From: Pyrenochaeta sp. MPI-SDFR-AT-0127
Taxonomy: Eukaryota > Ascomycota > Dothideomycetes > Pleosporales > Cucurbitariaceae
Direction: 5' to 3'
Length of the DNA: 64,000 bases
Assembly: GCA_020747015.1 (NCBI GenBank)
Contig: JAGTJM010000002.1
Span: 372,001-436,000 of the forward strand
The position numbers were made by a program, and so were the translations under genes. This document shows, in pieces, positions 10,701 through 20,640 of this stretch (the first letter of the stretch is position 1; every line of letters begins with the position of its first letter). The notes beneath the pieces are model-generated. The model worked only from the letters and a program-made list of their open reading frames with translations. It was not told the origin of the DNA and did no database searches.

Positions 10701-11896
10701 TTACCAAATAAGCACCCCCTTGATGACACTCCCCTCCTCCATCTTCTTCCGCGCCTCATCGAATTCTCGAACTGGATACTCCTTTAGCATCTTCTCCACA
10801 GGGAGTACCCCACCCTTGCTCCAGTGCACCAACTCTGGCAGTGCTTCTGCCGGGTCCCTATCTCCTTCAATCACGCCCACCAATCGTCTTCCCATGACCA
10901 TATGCGTCAAGCAGTCAACTTCGAGTTTAGCGCCAACGGGCTTGACGCCGACTTGAAGCACTTGCCCGTTCTTTTGCAGCGCTTCTAGGCACTGCGAGAG
11001 AATGGCAATGGAAGGGGTGGTGTCCAGGATATGGCTTGCCCCAAGCCCGCCAGGTGTGAGCTTTTTGATCGCGGCGCTCAGGTCCTCGCCCTTCAGCCCT
11101 TCTTTCGTCGACACCAAACCTGTGGTCGCACCCATATCTTTCGCCAGCGCTATCCTGCTCTCGAGGAGATCGACTGCAATGATGGTTTCGACTCCTCTCT
11201 CCTTCGCAGCACATATCCCCGCCAACCCCACACCACCAAGGCCAATAACGGCTACAACATCACCTTTCTCGCAGCGTCCTACATGTGTAATCGCCCCCGC
11301 GCCTGTCATAATACCACATCCCAATGGCGCATATTTCTTCAGTTCCTCTGCATCTTTCACTAATCTGGTAACATTGGCCGCACAGGATATCTTAACAGGT
11401 GCTGGGGAAGCGAAAGACGATTGACCAAAATATCCGCCTCCAAAGACCTTTTTGGAATCTGAAGCGAGGACAAAAACAGGGTCATTTGCATTGAGCGTGA
11501 GAGCTGCATGGTCAACGCAGTATGCAGGGTGGCCAGTGGTGCAGTAGTGACAAATCCGACACGCTGCGGCGCTCAGGATAACCAGATCGCCAACTTTGTA
11601 TTGCGTCTCCTGCTGCTTGGAACCCAGTTTGATCACTCTTCCCGCACCTGCCCGGGGTCGATTAGTTTCAAGTATCATATGATGTGGAACTAGGCAGATC
11701 GATTACCTTCGTGGCCGAGTACACGTGGGTATATACCACCATAGCCTGAGATGTCTGTATGACAGACACCTGTAGCTATCATCTCAACGAGAAACTCGTC
11801 GTCATTTGGTTCGCGTGTCAGGAGGTCTTCAAACTTCCAGTCATGTTGTGAGTAGGCTACGATGCCTTTGCACGGTATAGTGTACTCTGAAGTCAT
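10701..11896 (-). CDS. Zinc-dependent alcohol dehydrogenase (MDR family)
   Basis: Model: complement(join(10701..11647, 11707..11896)), 378 residues, one 59-nt intron. Catalytic-zinc ligands are Cys45 (TGVCHTD) and His62-Glu63 (GHEG), with a third Cys in APLGCGIMTG. Structural-zinc Cys93, 96, 99 and 107 follow the CxxCxxC-x7-C spacing. The Rossmann motif VIGLGGVGLAG binds NAD(P). The sequence resembles the aryl-/benzyl-alcohol dehydrogenase branch of fungal MDR enzymes, so aromatic or aliphatic alcohols are the likely substrates, but specificity cannot be read from sequence. ATG at 11894-11896 is the only in-frame ATG before the conserved domain. Confidence 0.9.
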
Positions 11897-12503
11897 AATT
11901 AATTGCAAGGTTGGTCGGATCGTTGGGTGGATATAATAACTCGGTGGAAGTAAATGATACACCAGCAAGGCGGCAATATGCTCGGCCCCATTGTCGCGAA
12001 GGATATCCTTTCGTCATAGTTTCATATTTGGGTAAGGATGTGCGGGGTTGGTGATTTGAGGTGTGGCTCTGGAAAGCTACTTTGGCGGAGCTCGTTCCGA
12101 CGCCGCTGGCCATTTGATGTCAGTCTGGTTCTCGCCTGATCTACCCTGCAGCTTAGTTTCAAAAATCTTTGTAGGCTCATGAGATCGTTATTGTATCAAT
12201 TTTGTTGTTGCACGGAAAACACATCAACAAAGCTGAAGCAATTGACAGGTGTGAGTGACTTTCCCGTCGCATGAGTAAAGTGAACCAGATGCTTATTGGG
12301 TATCGTATTTCCTCGTCTTCGTGTTCAAGCCCTTGAAACTAAACTCCAACGCTATGAACAAGTCATGATAGCAATGGTTTGAAAAACGCTGTGGGCTCAG
12401 ATTCGAAACAGCTTTCCCACATGGCCCTTCATTCGTCTTCTACGGCTGAACGAATGCACAACTGCAAATGAACATCGCCTAGTGCAGCTCTTCATATTCA
12501 CAC
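11897..12503. other. Intergenic, ADH promoter and 3' flank of Spt10-like gene
   Basis: These 607 bases separate two minus-strand genes. The part next to 11896 should hold the ADH promoter. No conserved ORF, RNA gene or repeat is recognised. Confidence 0.5.
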
Positions 12504-14075
12504 TCACTTGTGGCCGTACGCGGTGACACGATTCAATCGTCGTCTAATCTCTTCTCTTGCAGTCGGTGCTCGCTCATTTGGACCTGATGGATCGATGTCC
12601 ATGTGTGACTGGTTGTGAAGATTACCAACTGGAAGATCGAGATTGCCTATATGTGGTACACCACCGAGGTCCGGCCCCGCATTGAGAAAAGGTGACGGCG
12701 GGAGGTCCGCAAGATTCAAGCCGGGTGAGATGCCCTCCATAAGCGCTGGATCTACTGGCATATCAAAATTGTTGTTTGAAGAGTACTGGGGAAACGGATT
12801 ATGGTGCTGTGCTGCCTCGATTTGCAATTGATTACTGGGCGAGTCTGGTCGGTTTGGGGGTTGAGTCGGCGGATATTGATTAGGAGGGGTTGGTGTAAGA
12901 GGTGATTGTCCGGTGTTTGGTTGCAAGTGCCCCGATCGAGCTTGATTCTGGTTCTGCCGCATCGCCGATAGACCTTTATTCATCTCGCTACATTCAGGAC
13001 AGTTGCGGATGACCTGACTAACAGTCTCTTTGATACGGACCCAGTGGTAGAGCTCTGCAATGGCTGCAGTAGTCTTATTGATGCCCCCATGTGATTTGTG
13101 ATGGACATCTCGTGCGATTTCGTACTGTTGCTGAGGATCGGCGATGACTTCCTTTCCTTTAAGCCATAGCTTCTCTGGTTCTTCATCTTTCGCAGGGGTG
13201 AGTTTGTAATGTGTTGCTGCACTGCGGAGACGACTCTTCTCGGCCCTGTCAGCGCCGTTGGGGTACTTGCCGTTCTTGAGGTAGAAGCGGATCTTGTCAA
13301 AGCGCTCTTCGGACACGAAGTCATCATCCTGGCCAAGGTCTCGGCCGTAAATGATAGCATCGACCAGCTCGCCGGGATATGATTTGAGATTCCCGCAGCC
13401 CTTTACGCGACCAATTCGCTTGAAGCCAAGCGCATCCCATATCCGGCAGGAAGCTACATTGGTCTCGTAAACGAGGTTGAAGACAGAATACGTGTACCCC
13501 TAACCAAGTCAGTGCAAGCTCATGTAAATACACAAAAGGGTACTAACTAGCTTTGGTGCCCAGTCCAGGTACGTTTCACCCATCAGCCTGCCAACACCTC
13601 GATTGCGCGATGCATCTGTGACCAGAAACCCGCCATTACAAACATGACTGGATCGACCAGGATAGTTCGGCTTGATATAGAAGCTTCCCAAGCACTCTCT
13701 TTCCCAGTCACAGCCTCTCCGTGCCATTTCATGTAGCTCTCGTCCATCCTGTATCTCGCCCAAGAGCATAATTGCCCCAAAGACTCCAAACCAGTACGGG
13801 CCGAAGTTCTCCAGGACCAGCGGCTCGACCATCGGGTATGTATCTCCCTTCTCAATCTCGCGACCCAGCTGATCACAAAGGTATGCCAGTAGCGTGAGCG
13901 GTACCTGATTGGGCGCAGAGAAGGGTATTATCGTCGCAGTTGTCACACGATCGCGCAGAGTGACTTGACAAGGCGCAATGCCGACCGGCAGTGGGCCACC
14001 AGGCGGAGGGTATGGTATGTCGCCCGAGGTCCTAAATATGACCGGCGCAGTCGGATCGTCTAGCATTGCAGGCAT
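12504..14075 (-). CDS. Spt10-like GNAT acetyltransferase with H2C2 zinc finger
   Basis: Model: complement(join(12504..13499, 13548..14075)), 507 residues, one 48-nt intron that carries an in-frame stop. The N-terminal half is a GNAT fold: ECLGSFYIKPNYPGRSSHVCNGG, then motif A RNRGVGRLMG, then VYETNVASCRIWDALGF. The C-terminal half has an H2C2 finger (EIARDVHHKSHGG ... VIRNCPECSEMN), the domain that in yeast Spt10 binds the histone upstream activating sequence. A Gln/Pro/Asn-rich tail follows. The family role is activation of core histone genes in the nucleus. Start ATG 14075 is the first ATG downstream of a likely 5'-UTR intron. The H2C2 domain is related to the zinc-binding domain of retroelement integrases, but no integrase core is present. 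Confidence 0.85.
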
Positions 14076-14107
14076 GATGGGCGACTGAGGAGGCACTGAA
14101 GTGCTCA

Positions 14108-14273
14108 CTGTTTGGCGGTTAGCATTTGGCAATCAGATGTTCCAGTCATATCGACAAGGTGAAAAGCTTGCGGCATGGGCAAGGCACCGCCGCAAGCGCG
14201 CATTCACCGCATGTTTCTGTCGGGGCGTGACGTGGACTATGAATCCAAAGCATGATGACGATGTAGAACTTAC
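14108..14273 (-). other. Probable 5'-UTR intron of the Spt10-like gene
   Basis: On the minus strand the segment starts with a consensus donor GTAAGT (14273 down to 14268). It ends with branch CTAAC and acceptor ACAG at 14108, 33 bases before the chosen ATG. No ATG that would add protein is apparent directly upstream of the donor, so I read it as a leader intron of 166 nt. RNA data could instead reveal a short coding first exon. Confidence 0.4.
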
Positions 14274-14685
14274 AGTACAGTACCAGAGCGACCCTAGGGA
14301 TGGTCAAGCAGGATGAGAGATACTGCCGTGATGGTGGGCGCGCTGCATGCCTGGCCGGAATAGCAGCGAGTCCCGCTAACCCCTCGGCTAGAAGCCCAAT
14401 CACAGTTGAGTACTCTGGTCTCTCTCTGATATAGGCCTTTGTTTGACACAAGTTTGTGATGTTGGAAACGTGATGAACTGTTATTCTGAAGGGCTTCTAG
14501 TGTGTACGAGGGGCGGTAGACTGAAACACGACCAATTTCCCTTCGAGGTTGTACAGGACCTGGATTTGAGCAAAGGGTGGCCTCAAGCGTTAGAAACATG
14601 TCACTTACAAAGCAGCTCGTAGTTTTCCACTCCAGAAACTGCCATGTTGCTTCCTTTCCTGCCAAAGATATTTATTCTTTTATCT
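14274..14685. other. Intergenic, Spt10-like leader/promoter and thioesterase 3' flank
   Basis: Non-coding by inspection. It contains the probable promoter of the Spt10-like gene and the 3' flank of the hydrolase gene ending at 14686. No repeats were noticed. Confidence 0.45.
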
Positions 14686-15429
14686 CTACTGGACCTCGGG
14701 TACGACCCTTTCAAGCCACGCGCACAAGTCTCTCAACTCGGCGCCGCCCATAACATGGCCCATGTTTTCATACTCCTTCAATGTAACACGCTCCTCTTTG
14801 ACCCCAAATCCATACAGTGACTCGTAGCACATTCGATGGTATCGCTTAGGCACAAGCCTATCGCCCGTACCTCTTGCAAGGAAAATCTCCACGTTGTCGT
14901 CCACTTCCTTTGACAACCCAGCCTCATCTCTCAACAATGGAACCCGCTCCAGCAATGGCAGATAGCCTGATAATCCCACCAAACCTCCAAGCTTCCCAGC
15001 ATATTTGGAAATTAGTCCGGTGAGAAGGGCCATCGCATGGCCTTGCGAGAATCCGCCGAGAATGATCCTTTTCTCTGGAACACCCTGGCTAATTAGGTCA
15101 TCGATGAGTGTTGTCAGGTACGCGACTGTCGTCATCATGCCTTCTTCATCCTCGTCATCTTCGAGCTCTGGCCGTGATGGTGGGTAAGGTGAGAGGCCTG
15201 TCGGGATATACCACGCATTCATTGCCAAGTCGTGATTCTCGAGTGCTGTAGGGAGGACCCATTGCATGTATGGCAGCTTACCAGCGGCTTGGAATTGGCG
15301 AGCGATGCTCTCAATGCCCTCTGCATCGTCGCCTAAGCCGTGAACGAAGACGAAGGCTGCGGAACCTGACTTATCGCCTGGTGGTGATGAAGGCTGGATT
15401 ATGATTGGCGGTATTCTTTCGGTCGGCAT
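14686..15429 (-). CDS. Acyl-protein thioesterase / carboxylesterase-like alpha/beta hydrolase
   Basis: Intronless, 247 residues. The alpha/beta-hydrolase triad is visible: nucleophile Ser128 in GGFSQGHAMAL, Asp190 in GTGDRLVP, and His225 in NMGHVMG. The oxyanion segment is VFVHGLGDD. This is the phospholipase/carboxylesterase (APT1/LYPLA) family, which removes palmitate from proteins or hydrolyses lysophospholipids. The motif has GFSQGH where classic APT1 has GFSQGG, and an acidic insert (ELEDDEDEEG, residues 88-97) interrupts the middle. It is therefore more likely a divergent fungal paralogue than the orthologous APT1. ATG at 15427-15429 is the first ATG in the frame. It is divergent from the Swc6 gene. 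Confidence 0.85.
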   Translation of the reverse strand: MPTERIPPIIIQPSSPPGDKSGSAAFVFVHGLGDDAEGIESIARQFQAAGKLPYMQWVLPTALENHDLAMNAWYIPTGLSPYPPSRPELEDDEDEEGMMTTVAYLTTLIDDLISQGVPEKRIILGGFSQGHAMALLTGLISKYAGKLGGLVGLSGYLPLLERVPLLRDEAGLSKEVDDNVEIFLARGTGDRLVPKRYHRMCYESLYGFGVKEERVTLKEYENMGHVMGGAELRDLCAWLERVVPEVQ

Positions 15430-15776
15430 CTTGATATGGATAGTAAGTTTTATCAAATGACATAGATAGTGATTAACGATGGTCAGATCCGATGTGGAAG
15501 TTGCTCAGTGTTTTCGTTTGATGGGAAAGAGTTGCAGAACAGACCAATGGTAGGTTGATAGCACCAATTCTTGTATCCTGCATGTTATCCCTGGCGACAT
15601 GGCCGAAGATCAACAATATTCCAAATGGATGTTGTACCCCGCAATGCCATCCGGAGACGCGGCATGACGCCTGGCGCGTCTGCACGTGGTCGGCTAGTCC
15701 ACCAAACTCCGCAAACTCCGCAGCTTCCATAGGCTGTCTTCTCCACGCCGAACTGCTCGAACGCCCACTCCACAAT
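15430..15776. promoter_or_regulatory. Divergent promoter region, thioesterase-like / Swc6
   Basis: These 347 bases lie between head-to-head start codons. The frame of the Swc6 gene stays open upstream of its ATG through much of this interval, but the translated extension looks random. I treat it as promoter and leader. Confidence 0.5.
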
Positions 15777-16547
15777 ATGCCACACGTCGAGGTCCTCCCC
15801 AACTCCGCCGCGGCGATCGCGCCAGGCTGGACGTACATTGTCGATACGGGCTATGACCCTTCCAAAGTTGCCATCAATCCCAAGAATAAAAAACGCGCTG
15901 CAACTCAGCCAGGCGGGTTGCGCAACGAGAATGAGCTTTCGGCGCGACAGCAGACGGCGATTGCACGGCGTATAACAGAGCTAGAAAGGGACAATGACCC
16001 AAAGCAGCTCATCACGATCCCAGGGAAGCCATCTGTGCCGAAGACACAGAATGCGAGGAGGATCATTCAATATCAGAGACAGATCAAACATTGGCTCGAT
16101 GATGAGGAGGCACAACTTGCTCAGCAACAGCAGGCTCCCCCACCACGGAGCGCGGCAGCACAAGCACTTAGAAGACAGAGCACCTTTGCTTCGGCGCCTG
16201 CTACTCCACGCGAAGCAACCCCGGGCCCTGTGCCATTCGGTGCAACAACTACTCAAGCAACTCCACGGTTGGATACTGCATTTAGCGACGACGCGCTTCT
16301 CTCCATCGATCAATCGATGCCACCCCCGCTGAACTCTGCGGAGCTCGAAGCTCTCCTTGCTGCTCCGCCATTGTCATTTGCTGCTTCGCATGTTGCACCC
16401 CCACCTGCAGGCGGGCCGCCACAACGACAATTCTGTGACAATTGTGGTTATTGGGGACAAATCAAATGTCGGAAGTGTGGAGCGAGGGTATGTGGATTGG
16501 AGTGTAAAGACGCACATGAGGCTACGAGATGCTTGAAGTGGGCCTGA
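15777..16547 (+). CDS. SWC6: SWR1-complex subunit Vps71/Swc6 (HIT zinc finger)
   Basis: Intronless, 256 residues. The N-terminal region (WTYIVDTGYDPSKVAINPKNKKRAA, then ARRITELERDNDPKQL) fits ZNHIT1/Vps71. The C-terminal HIT zinc finger has the full ligand set (Cys220, 223, 231, 234, 239, 243, His247, Cys252), and its context FCDNCGYWG is typical of this subgroup. In yeast and mammals the protein is part of the SWR1/SRCAP remodeller, which exchanges H2A for H2A.Z. The central part is Ala/Pro/Gln-rich and presumably disordered. ATG 15777 was chosen because homology begins there; an earlier in-frame ATG would add an implausible Cys/Trp-rich extension. Confidence 0.88.
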   Translation: MPHVEVLPNSAAAIAPGWTYIVDTGYDPSKVAINPKNKKRAATQPGGLRNENELSARQQTAIARRITELERDNDPKQLITIPGKPSVPKTQNARRIIQYQRQIKHWLDDEEAQLAQQQQAPPPRSAAAQALRRQSTFASAPATPREATPGPVPFGATTTQATPRLDTAFSDDALLSIDQSMPPPLNSAELEALLAAPPLSFAASHVAPPPAGGPPQRQFCDNCGYWGQIKCRKCGARVCGLECKDAHEATRCLKWA

Positions 16548-16691
16548 TTACAAGCAGGATTCAGTTTGGGTTTTACAGGTGTCTCGGCAGACAATAGATT
16601 AACATGATACCCAAGGTCTGCATTAAGCTACTCAAGACTATGTTCTCCTCATATCGTTGTACGCTTTTGCTGCCGAGAATTTGACTTCCGC

Positions 16692-17719
16692 TCAGTACGT
16701 GAACGACTCCCCTACAAGCTCCTCGCTCAGCTTCCAGAGCTTCTCAACATCATCTGGGTTAGTCGCAGTTGGCTGCAAGTCATCAGACAAGTTACCGTTC
16801 TCCAGGTACTCGCCATTATAGTCGTTCAGCCTTGTATCAAATGCAGCAACAACATGTGTAGCAGCGCACTCATCGAGGGATTTTAGATCCAGCTCACGAT
16901 TCCAACCAATTTCTTTGTCCTTGGCCACTGCATGGAAGGTTAGGGCACTGCAGTTCTCAAGAACTAGGATCTTTACTTACGCAGTTCCGTTAGGTCCGCC
17001 TCGGCCCACTCATGTTGCACCAGCGATGTCCCTAGAGTCACCCCTGGGTGCAGACTATACGTCTTCAGCCCCTTCTTCCCCAATTTCTCACTTAGCGCCT
17101 TCGAAAACAAGATGTTCGCCGTCTTACTCTGTCCGTAGGCTTCCCACTGATCATACACCTTGCCATTCTGAAAGTTCAAATCATCGAAGCGTATTCCGCC
17201 GAAGCGATGCCCATCGCTGGCCACGTTGACGATTCTCGGTGCTTTGGAGGCGAGAATCTTGGGCATGATGAGATTGGTGAAGAGGAAATGCCCAATATGG
17301 TTTGAGCCAAATTGGATCTCAAGTCCGTCGCTGGTAGTGCGGTACGGGCCAGCCATTACTCCCGCCGAGTTTACGAGGACGTCAATGTGCGGCTCTGCAT
17401 ATGCAAGGACTTCTTTGGCAGCTTCGCGAACTTGTTTCTGGGATGATAGATCGAGCACTAACGCTCTTGTTGAGACATTTGCGCTTTCTGGGTTTGCTTG
17501 GATCTTGTCTATTGTGGCCTGGATCTTGGACTGCGAGCGGCCGGCGAGGATGAGCAGTGCAGGCTTGTATTTTGCAATTGCTTCAACGAAGGTAGCACCA
17601 AGTCCACCTTGCGTGACTCCTGTAGTTAAAACAATCTTTCCAGCAATAGAGGAAGCATTGTCGGCTGCGATGGCCGAGGCGAGCGAGTTCTGGCGGTTGT
17701 AAGGGAGTGCAGAGGGCAT
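16692..17719 (-). CDS. Short-chain dehydrogenase/reductase (retinol dehydrogenase-like)
   Basis: Model: complement(join(16692..16927, 16981..17719)), 324 residues, one 53-nt intron. Rossmann fold: cofactor loop TTGVTQGGLGATF, NSAG motif (NSAGVMAGP), catalytic Ser in IVNVASDGH, and active-site YxxxK in AYGQSKT. The layout and C-terminal extension match fungal retinol-dehydrogenase/WW-oxidoreductase-like SDRs; the physiological substrate is unknown. ATG 17719 is preferred because upstream codons in the frame lack an ATG. The splice joins ...LTEL to LAKDKEIGWN. It is tail-to-tail with Swc6 (144 bp apart). Confidence 0.87.
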
Positions 17720-18671
17720 CGTGAAGGTATGCAGTTGTTTGTGTAGTATTCCTGCGGGGTTTGCCTGACCAAAGAATTGCTGGAAGGATTGACGTAGACT
17801 AAACTGGTGCCAGATGAGCTTTCTCAATTTGGTCTCGAGCAGGCCATTCTACTTATACTTAAGGCAATTGCGGAGACGGATTTACTATGACTAGGGCTTG
17901 ATGGCGTTTACAGTGCTAAACCCGAAAACCCCTCGCGTTGTCCCACATTTTACGCCCAGCCTTCTTTGGAGACATTGTGAGTTTATTTGATTGGTTATGT
18001 AACCTCGTCCCGCTTAACGCTCAATTAGCGTTGTTCAGAACTTTTGTCTTAGCCCTGCACTGCGTGTCTTCGAGTTGTAGGCCTCCCATGAGAGTATCCA
18101 TGGAAGTGGTTGCTGAAAGCAATCATCAACCTTTCAACTCTTAGATAACGCTTTCTTCGTAGAATATGCTGCAGAATATCCCGCACAGCGGAAAGGTAGG
18201 GTGAGGATTACTGCGCGTAATCTTTTAGCTCGCTGGATTTCATCCTTTCTCGTCCTGACTGGTTACTACCGAACAAGCGTTTTCACATCATCACGAAGGT
18301 CTGCGTGTCTTACGTTGAACATTTGTTATCGGGTTAGAAAGTGTACGAAATCTTGCTTTAAAGTGCAGATATCTCTGACTTAGGAACAAATATCAGGGCA
18401 TCACTTGCTCTATTCAATGCTTCGACACTTTACGAGTTCCAGGTTACAAAATGATCCCTCTGGGTATGGGTTCAAATTAATGGTTAAAATAGAGGACATA
18501 GGTTGATAACCATAAATGACACATTGGCTTGTTATGACTTCCTCCTGCGATTCTGGAACCGCTGTACCAAGCCATCAAGCTTTTTCCATTTCACAAAACT
18601 AATACCTATATCCATCATACACATAGTCAGGTACATATCCTACAATTTCAGAGCACGATATAACATCCAAG
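17720..18671. other. Intergenic, 952 bp
   Basis: Between the SDR promoter and the 3' end of the next minus-strand gene. It has many short stop-rich frames and an AT-rich middle. No domain, RNA gene or repeat is recognised. Confidence 0.5.
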
Positions 18672-19896
18672 CTAGTGCGCAGCTGTATATCTCGCCTCGT
18701 CCAGTGCTTTTCCGCCAGCAAACCTAGCGTCAATAGCATATCGATCCAACGCATCCTGCGAGCCAAAGTATTGTACAATCTCTTCGACTAGGGAATCTAT
18801 TGCAATCACCTCCTCCTTCGCGTCTGGTGTGGCTTCTTGCAACGAGCGTGACATGCGCTTCAACGTTCCGATCTGTACGTCGATGCTGTGGAGACACGAA
18901 CGGATGATGAAACCTGGGGTTTCTGTTGGGTCTGTCTCGTTCCTGGTCTCTTGTCAGTACACGCTTAGTCGGTTTCTAATTTGCTGTCTCTTACGAGTTG
19001 TTGTCCTCATCCTCGTCAAAGATGTTGTCGTCGTCTACATTCCTGAACACTTCAAGTTTCAGATCCTTTGGCTTCGCTCGCGAGCATGCATCATCCAGCT
19101 CCTTTACTCGATCAGTAAGACGATCAAGAGTCTTTGATGCTGCTTCAACAATCGCCCTCTTCCGTGAATCTATCTTTGCCATACTGTTCAGATTCGCAAC
19201 ATGAGCCCAGACGTCCAGGTCGAATGCGAATCCTTTGATATGTTCTACGATCTTCGCAAACGTCAAGTCTCTTGGATTCGCGGCCTCGACTTTGATGAAT
19301 GGCGCGCAGGTCTTGCTGATGTGAGTCAGTTTAAGCTGAAGCATCGCGTATTGGTATTGAAGTTGCGGTTGTGCGGTGGGCGAGTGTGGACTAGCGCTAG
19401 GGCTTCTCTTTGGCGTAGGGCCTGTCGAAACTGCGGTAGAAGGCGGATTGTCTTGGTGTATTTGCACCTTGATGCTTGGTTTTTTCTGATGCTGTGGCTG
19501 TGGCTTCCACTCATGTCGTGCCGGTACTTGACTTGGCAGAACGGGCTCGCTGGTCAAGTCATAGTCGTACACCGGCCTCGGGCTCGGGCGAACTTCCTCG
19601 ACATTGTATTTTCGTGGCTTTTCGTCCTGCCGCCTGCCAGATTCTGAACTTGATCGGTTTCTCCGGGTGTTGGTTTCGAAAACTGGAACGCAAAGCCGAT
19701 CAGATGTTGAGCGCTGTTGCGAAGAGGAAACATTTCGACGGTCATGATAAAGCTTCATCTGCCGCTCACGATCGCGCCTGTCCCATTTCACTTGCTCTTC
19801 TAGATGGTCAGTGTATCCACCAGATCGCGAGCGGCGAAGGTTGGGTTGCTGCTCGTATTCGTCGACATCAAGAAACTCTGATGAGTGTGTCGCCAT
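18672..19896 (-). CDS. Fungal hypothetical protein, Arg/Ser-rich N-terminus with helical C-terminus
   Basis: Model: complement(join(18672..18942, 18995..19896)), 390 residues, one 52-nt intron (branch GTACTGAC). I do not recognise the family. Residues 1-190 are low-complexity and charged (Arg/Ser/Gln/Pro, for example KWDRRDRERQMKLYHDRR), with several SP and SPS dipeptides that could be phosphosites. From about residue 185 a helical domain begins (YQYAMLQLKLTHISKTCAPFI). It includes two blocks with regular hydrophobic spacing, an acidic run DDDNIFDEDED near residue 290, and ends in a Leu/Ile-rich helix. No signal peptide or membrane segment. Intact, well-phased splicing and long open frames argue for a real gene. 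Confidence 0.72.
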
Positions 19897-20640
19897 TTTG
19901 AAATGCAGATATCGACTTCAACTGATGAGATCACTTCGATCGATTCAGTTGACAGAAAGCCCTTGTAATTTCAGAGTGGTATTCACCTGTAGGTTGAAAT
20001 TACTGCGGCCGGGGATGGGGTGTTATCGCAGTGGCTGTTGTCTGCGCAGCACCCTCGACATCAGATGGTTTTCGCAAGTGGGGTCCAGAATGCAACGAAA
20101 AACTAGAAAATCAAGGAAACATCTCACTGCTTCATGCGTATTTCGCTCAAGTCCGTTCAGGCAGCTCAATTGTTGATGCCTTTTGGGGGCCGTTTGGGGG
20201 CTGAGCAGCACCAAACGGTAGTCTACTGCCTCGGTCGGCCAATCCCGCCACACCACCGCACACCAAACTCATTGAGCTGATGTTGCATAGTTTCAGCCTC
20301 AATTAATTGCGCATCATGAGGCCACTCGCATATGCTTCTAAGGTGCTGTAGCCTGGGCCCCACCCGTTCCCGTGTTTTAGCTGATGTCTTCTGGTCTGCT
20401 TCCGCCACGGCACGAGAAAGTCTCCCAGAGACTCACGATCCAAACTACAGCTCCGCGATTAACTCGCATTTCACAATACCTCCATAACTTTGTTGCGCTC
20501 TTAGCGGCAGATTGCGCACAAAGCACTTTCCAGAACCCTTTTTGTCTTTCTAATTGACTTCAGCCCCACGATCGGAACACAACATCAGCACGGCAGGTGA
20601 CTTCTTGCCAGAATCATTCCACGGCCAACAACAGGAAACA
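19897..20640. promoter_or_regulatory. Divergent intergenic region, 744 bp
   Basis: This separates the start of the minus-strand unknown gene from the plus-strand gene at 20641, so it should hold both promoters. The last ~150 bases are CA/CT-rich, as in fungal leaders. No other signal is seen. Confidence 0.5.

Noticed and set aside
12960..13140. H2C2 zinc-binding domain as a possible retrotransposon integrase fragment
   Set aside because: It is fused to an intact GNAT domain in a spliced gene, as in Spt10; no integrase core, reverse transcriptase or LTR is nearby.
15555..15776. N-terminal extension of Swc6
   Set aside because: The frame is open but the extension is Cys/Trp-rich and random-looking, and family homology starts at ATG 15777.
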